Assembly (NCBI GenBank): GCA_029204225.1
Contig: CM055104.1
Coordinates: 41,333,390-41,397,389 of the forward strand
From: Diphasiastrum complanatum
Lineage: Eukaryota; Streptophyta; Lycopodiopsida; Lycopodiales; Lycopodiaceae
DNA length: 64,000 bases
Direction of reading: 5' to 3'
The position numbers and the translations under genes are program-made. Below are positions 59,935 through 64,000 of the stretch, one piece after another (within the stretch, counting starts at the first letter, position 1; every line of letters starts with the position of its first letter). Below the pieces are notes generated by a model. The model searched no databases. It was not told the DNA's origin and worked only from the letters and a program-made list of their open reading frames with translations.

Positions 59935-62664
59935 ACAGAGAGAAATTATGATGTCAACATACGTTGGAACATACATACATACATAGATGTAAATTTATAA
60001 CACACAATGTAAATAGCTGGATAAATATATCCAGGCTTCGTGAGATATAGATCGATCCCTTAATGGTATCTCATTAATTACAAAATATGGAAGCCCTTAA
60101 ATCTAGTTCTCTATTTTATTAGACCTCTACTCTTTAGAAATTTCTTATTACATGACAATTGGATTGAGATTCATATAATTCCTTCCAGTGTAGAACTCTG
60201 TTCTAAACAATTGTTAGATTATATGAAATTGTACTTCCATATAAGATTTTTGAATATGGCTCGGAACTTAGGTTTTCTGAACCCTAATGTTAGTCTCTAT
60301 TTGATAGTTGATTATTGAGAGATAATATTTCTATCATTCGGGATAAGATATTCTGTGATTCTGAGGAAAAAGTCTTGTTTGTAATAGTATTGGATACTCA
60401 TTACTGACTTTTTAGAATCTTTGATATCTTATACATTGTTCTCTTGGGAACTTTTAAATTGAAATTATGGAATTTCTTTTCTAAAAGGGAGGAATAAAAG
60501 ATAGGGATAAGTCTTTCGAGGAATCAGCCAGTTGCATTGATTTTGAAAAAAATTCTTGTATGTGTGCAATGGTAGAACTATCCAGTTTGAAACAGACAAA
60601 CTCTCTAAGTGATTATTTTGAGTAATCTGGAACTAGATGAGTTTTGGGGTTATTGAGCTGTGAAATATTCATTAATATGGGAAGTATTGATAAAGATTAA
60701 ATTAAGATTCACTGATTGTAACCAAGTACCATTTTGATATGGATTGGAATAGTGGAATAAAGTTTTAATCTTAACTCTATGTCCAAAGATGTCTGTATGA
60801 GTTAGCCTAGTCTTGGTTTGTACGCTAAGGTCTGTTGTAGGCTGATTGGTAGAAGGAATTTTGTTAATAAGCGTTAGATGGTTGGAAAACTTGTGATGTG
60901 GAGATATTCACTTCAAATATTTCCTAGATATGTTATTTACTCGTGAGAAATAGAGTTCTTTGGTAGCTGAGTTGCAAGATTCTCAGTGAATTATGTGAGT
61001 AACATATGCAGATTGTGGATCTCTGTCAGTTTATAGCCTATGTTTATGTATAGGAACATAGTTGGATAAGTTGCTTATGTACATCTTAATCTTGTAGATC
61101 TACTATGTGTTTCCTATGTACTGAGTTTATATCGTATACTTAAACTAGTCAGAGTACATAGACATATGAACAAGTAATGTGTGGAACAGTTACTTGCATA
61201 TTTTGTGGTGTTATACATGTATAATTGAGATCTGCACCTAGACATTTAAGATTTCTGAATCATTTACAATTAACTTGAGTAATTGGATTACTCCTGATTA
61301 GAAGTTAATTGGATAAGTAAGCAGTGTGAAGAGAATTCACCGGGAACTGTTTATTTTGATCTATATTGCATATAAGTCACATGATTAGTGAGTCATTTGG
61401 ATTCATTTATGAGAACTGTGCATAGAATATAGAAGATTCTTGATATAGAATATTTCTTGAATGAGAAATATCTTAAGTTATTGACTACATCCCAGTGAGC
61501 TCATATACATATATTGAATGACAGAGTCTAACTAATGTCAAGGATAACCACTGAATTCAGTTGGAATTTAGCAGAACTTTATAATCTCTAAATGTGGTTC
61601 TAGGTGATTGTATGAAGTTTATTATTTGTTAAAGACAAATGTTATAATGGTCTTTAATCTCTTGGTTGATTGTAGAATTTGGAACTCATAATTTGGTTAA
61701 GAATCGAGATGGAAAAATATTCATGGAATCCAGTAATTTTCCTTGTGGAAAAGATTTCCAAATGTTTCTTATATTTCCTGAGTGGTATGTTATGCATGTA
61801 CTCCAGTATCTCTAAATGATTAAGTATGGGTTTAGAATCCGATAGATTATGATTGGCAAATCATAAGATTCTAAATGTTTATGATTGGCAGATCATAAAT
61901 TGATACTTAAAGGTCACTAGATGATTATATGGAAATATGATGATTCTTAAGATGATGAGTAATTCTTGATCAATTGGTGGAGTTAAAATTTAGATTTGTT
62001 ATTTGAACTCTAAATTTGTATACAAACTTGAGATTGTTTGGATCTCACAGGGATTTTCATTAAGTAATTTTTTACTTATGAGAAATTTGCTTACCTTTAC
62101 AGATTGTAGTTTAGGAATGCTTGTATACTGTTTTTCAGCCTAAAATCTCCGGTTAATTAGGAGCAGTTAAGTCTATCAAGATTGAATGGTTGCTATATTC
62201 TGGTATATGATGCTAGGGATAGAGCACTTATCTCAGGAGAGTATCTGGGATACTCAAGACCTAGTTGAAGTCATTTTTATCTTGATGGATCTCCTAAGAG
62301 ATTTTGGTGGGATGAGTTTTGTACCAAGAAGCATTTATGACAGGTCTAGAAGTATTTGTGGATAGTCTTGGACTATAATTGTTTTGGATCTTTAACTTTT
62401 GAACATTGACTTCCCATATAAGGTGAGGACTCACACAATGATTCATGTAAATTGAGGTACATGAAGGTGATGTTATTAGATTGGAGAGAATCAAACCCAA
62501 TAGGAAAATTTATCTTTAATTGTACTTCTAAAAGGTCGATATAGTATTTCAATGTAGAGATAGATAATTTGAGAATTATCCCATCTCTAAATATTTTTTG
62601 ATATTGAAGTCAGACTAAAGATTGATTTTCAGGGTAATTGTGAAAGTTAAATGATTGATTTGTT

Positions 62665-62960
62665 AGCTTTTAAACTTAATCTTCAAGTTTGGTCGACTGC
62701 TCATCCGGTGTATCATTTAAATTTAGTTTATATGATGATGTCAGTTTGATGTATTGAAGATTTTGCCCATTTGGAAGATTTATCGCTCAATGTACCTTTG
62801 GACCCTGAATGAGTACTCAGGATCAGGGATAAACAATTGAGAAATTGTTCTATCCTTGTGTTCTTGCTTAGGTTGGTTGGTCAAATTGAGAATAATGATT
62901 CATGGGAAGAGTTAAAAGCATACAAATTGGAATTTCCCTAGTTTTCATTTCTAGAGATAG
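62665..62960 (+). pseudogene. Chromodomain-like gypsy integrase tail
   Basis: With stops and a frameshift, the plus strand reads a block like the end of chromovirus integrases: WSTAHPVYHLNL, then LRIRDKQLRNCSILVFLLRLVGQIENNDSWEE, where chromodomains have R-x3-R-x8-V-K-W-x-G-x7-W-E. The aromatic Trp of the KW pair is lost. It lies directly before the polypurine tract, so the LARD-like element probably derives from a chromovirus by loss of its coding part. Confidence 0.55.
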
Positions 62961-62970
62961 AAATGGTTTA

Positions 62971-62982
62971 AGGGGGGAAGAA
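62971..62982 (+). other. Polypurine tract
   Basis: AGGGGGGAAGAA immediately before the 3' LTR. Confidence 0.88.
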
Positions 62983-63471
62983 TGTTATGTCCATGTCCTA
63001 TACAAGGGAATCAGAATTATTCCTGACGTGGATAGCCGGTCACTCCAGGTGTATATGGTTATTGGTTATGCCTCATCATTTCGGGCTTGGCCTGTAAAGT
63101 AATTAATAATCATATAAAGGCCCAGACTTATAATTGGACATAGGAGCACATGCATAGTGAATGACTGCTTTCATGCAAGAATCGGAGGTCAATAGCTCAA
63201 TATGGGTTGCATGGAGGATCTTAAAGGGAATATTCTCTCTCTTTTGAGGAGAATAAGTCTAGTGGAAACTCGCCCATCTTCTAATTGGAAATTTAGTTTC
63301 TTGAGCCTGCTTCTCCTCTTCTCTCTTAGGTTCTTCACTATGGCTTGGGGGCTAGGTCCAGGAGGAAACTCCAGGAGGGATCTAGGTTGATGGGTGGTTT
63401 TGCTCCACAGGTGTCCTTTTGGTTGTTTTGCAATAGGATCTAGTCAGATCTTCATTTTGGTGATCCTTACA
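62983..63471 (+). repeat. 3' LTR of the LARD-like element
   Basis: Starts TGTTATGTCC and ends TCCTTACA, followed by the CTACG target duplication. Confidence 0.92.
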
Positions 63472-63476
63472 CTACG

Positions 63477-64000
63477 TCTACTTGTTGCTTTAGCTTCACA
63501 TTTTGGTTGGCCTTTGCATCAGATGGATGTGAAATCTGCTTTTCTAAATGGTGAGTTAGAAGAAGAGGTGTTCATGGATCAACCTGAAGGCTTTGTAACG
63601 AAGGGACAGGAAAATAAAGTATGTCGCTTGAAGAAAGCGCTTTATGGTCTTAAACAGGCACCACATGCGTGGTATAGCAGGATTGAGACCTACTTTCGTT
63701 CAAAGGGGATGGTGAGAACACACTCTGATCCAAATATATATGTCTTATGCTTTGATGGTATGGTTGCTTTGATTGCTCTTTATGTTGATGACTTGATTAT
63801 TACGGGAAATAATCAAGAGATGATAGATATGATCAAGAAAGACCTCATCAAACAATTCGAGATGACAGATCTCAGCCTGATGCATTATTGCCTTGGAGTA
63901 GAGGTGTAGCAAAAAGGACACGAAGTGGGTTTAACACATGTGAAGTATGTCAAAGAGTTGCTGCACAGGTTTAGGTTGCAGGATTGCAAACCAGTAAATA
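63477..64000 (+). pseudogene. Copia RT, second part (runs off window)
   Basis: This resumes the RT interrupted at 56731. It carries HQMDVKSAFLNGELEEEV, ALYGLKQAPHAWYSR, the catalytic YVDD at about 63781-63792 and a LMHYCLGVEV block, then a stop at 63907-63909 where a Gln or similar residue is usual, and continued copia sequence (HVKYVKELLHRF) to the window end. RNase H and the 3' LTR are expected beyond 64000. Confidence 0.88.

Larger units (their letters stand above)
56732..63471 (+). mobile_element. LARD-like LTR element inserted in copia RT
   Basis: A 6740-bp element with 493- and 489-bp LTRs, a Met primer site, a polypurine tract and the CTACG target duplication. The LTRs differ at roughly 30 positions plus small indels by eye (about 6 percent), so it is clearly older than the copia at 13287. 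The 5.7-kb interior has no gag or pol, except for a decayed chromodomain-like tail near 62665-62960 and an antisense exon-like fragment at 59493-59934. It must have been moved by enzymes of another element. Most of 57240-59490 and 59940-62660 shows nothing recognisable. Confidence 0.9.

Overview
This window looks like nuclear DNA of a seed plant with a large, retrotransposon-packed genome, and a gymnosperm such as a conifer is the most likely source. That assignment is inference. It rests on plant LTR retrotransposon classes (Ty1/copia with initiator-Met primer sites, Ty3/gypsy with a Tat/Athila-type TGGCGCCG primer site), two ordinary plant genes about 18 kb apart, very long (GA)n and (AT)n microsatellites, and many old decayed elements that were never removed. 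No organelle, bacterial or CRISPR features are visible. All boundaries were read by eye.

Only two conventional host genes are convincing. A short-chain dehydrogenase of the PRISE group (progesterone 5-beta-reductase / iridoid synthase-like) lies at 33346-34455 (+). A RING-H2 E3 ubiquitin ligase with an N-terminal zinc ribbon lies at 52418-53296 (-). They are unrelated in function and do not form a cluster.

Layout. 0.4-1.1 kb: an unrecognised spliced gene fragment (-). 1.9-3.8 kb: a copia LTR, primer site and broken gag. 3.8-6.3 kb: a gypsy gag with four zinc knuckles (-). 6.6-8.6 kb: microsatellites and a dispersed repeat. 9.6-10.8 kb: an unrecognised spliced pseudogene (-). 10.9-13.3 kb and 19.7-21.0 kb: one gypsy element (-) split by a very young, complete copia element at 13287-19705 (identical 655-bp LTRs, TSD TCTCA, intact 1313-codon ORF). 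21.0-27.2 kb: a second gypsy of the same general type, with inverted LTR copies around 22.3-22.9 kb. 27.2-32.5 kb: rearranged copia fragments in both orientations and LTR pieces. 33.3-34.5 kb: the PRISE gene, followed by diverged tandem repeats. 37.5-45.1 kb: copia fragments, including an inverted LTR pair and a 200-bp triplication. 45.2-47.6 kb: a broken gene encoding a DDE/RNase H-fold transposase-like protein whose zinc-binding layout resembles RAG1/Transib (-). 48.1-49.7 kb: copia protease fragment and an LTR. 52.4-53.3 kb: the RING gene. 54.2-55.2 kb: hairpins and tandem repeats. 55.9-64.0 kb: a copia pol interrupted inside its reverse transcriptase by a 6.7-kb, almost non-coding LTR element (56732-63471, TSD CTACG).

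The main points for follow-up are the RAG1-like pseudogene, the young copia whose integrase catalytic Glu is a Lys, and an uncharacterised conserved protein encoded 3' of pol in two related gypsy copies.
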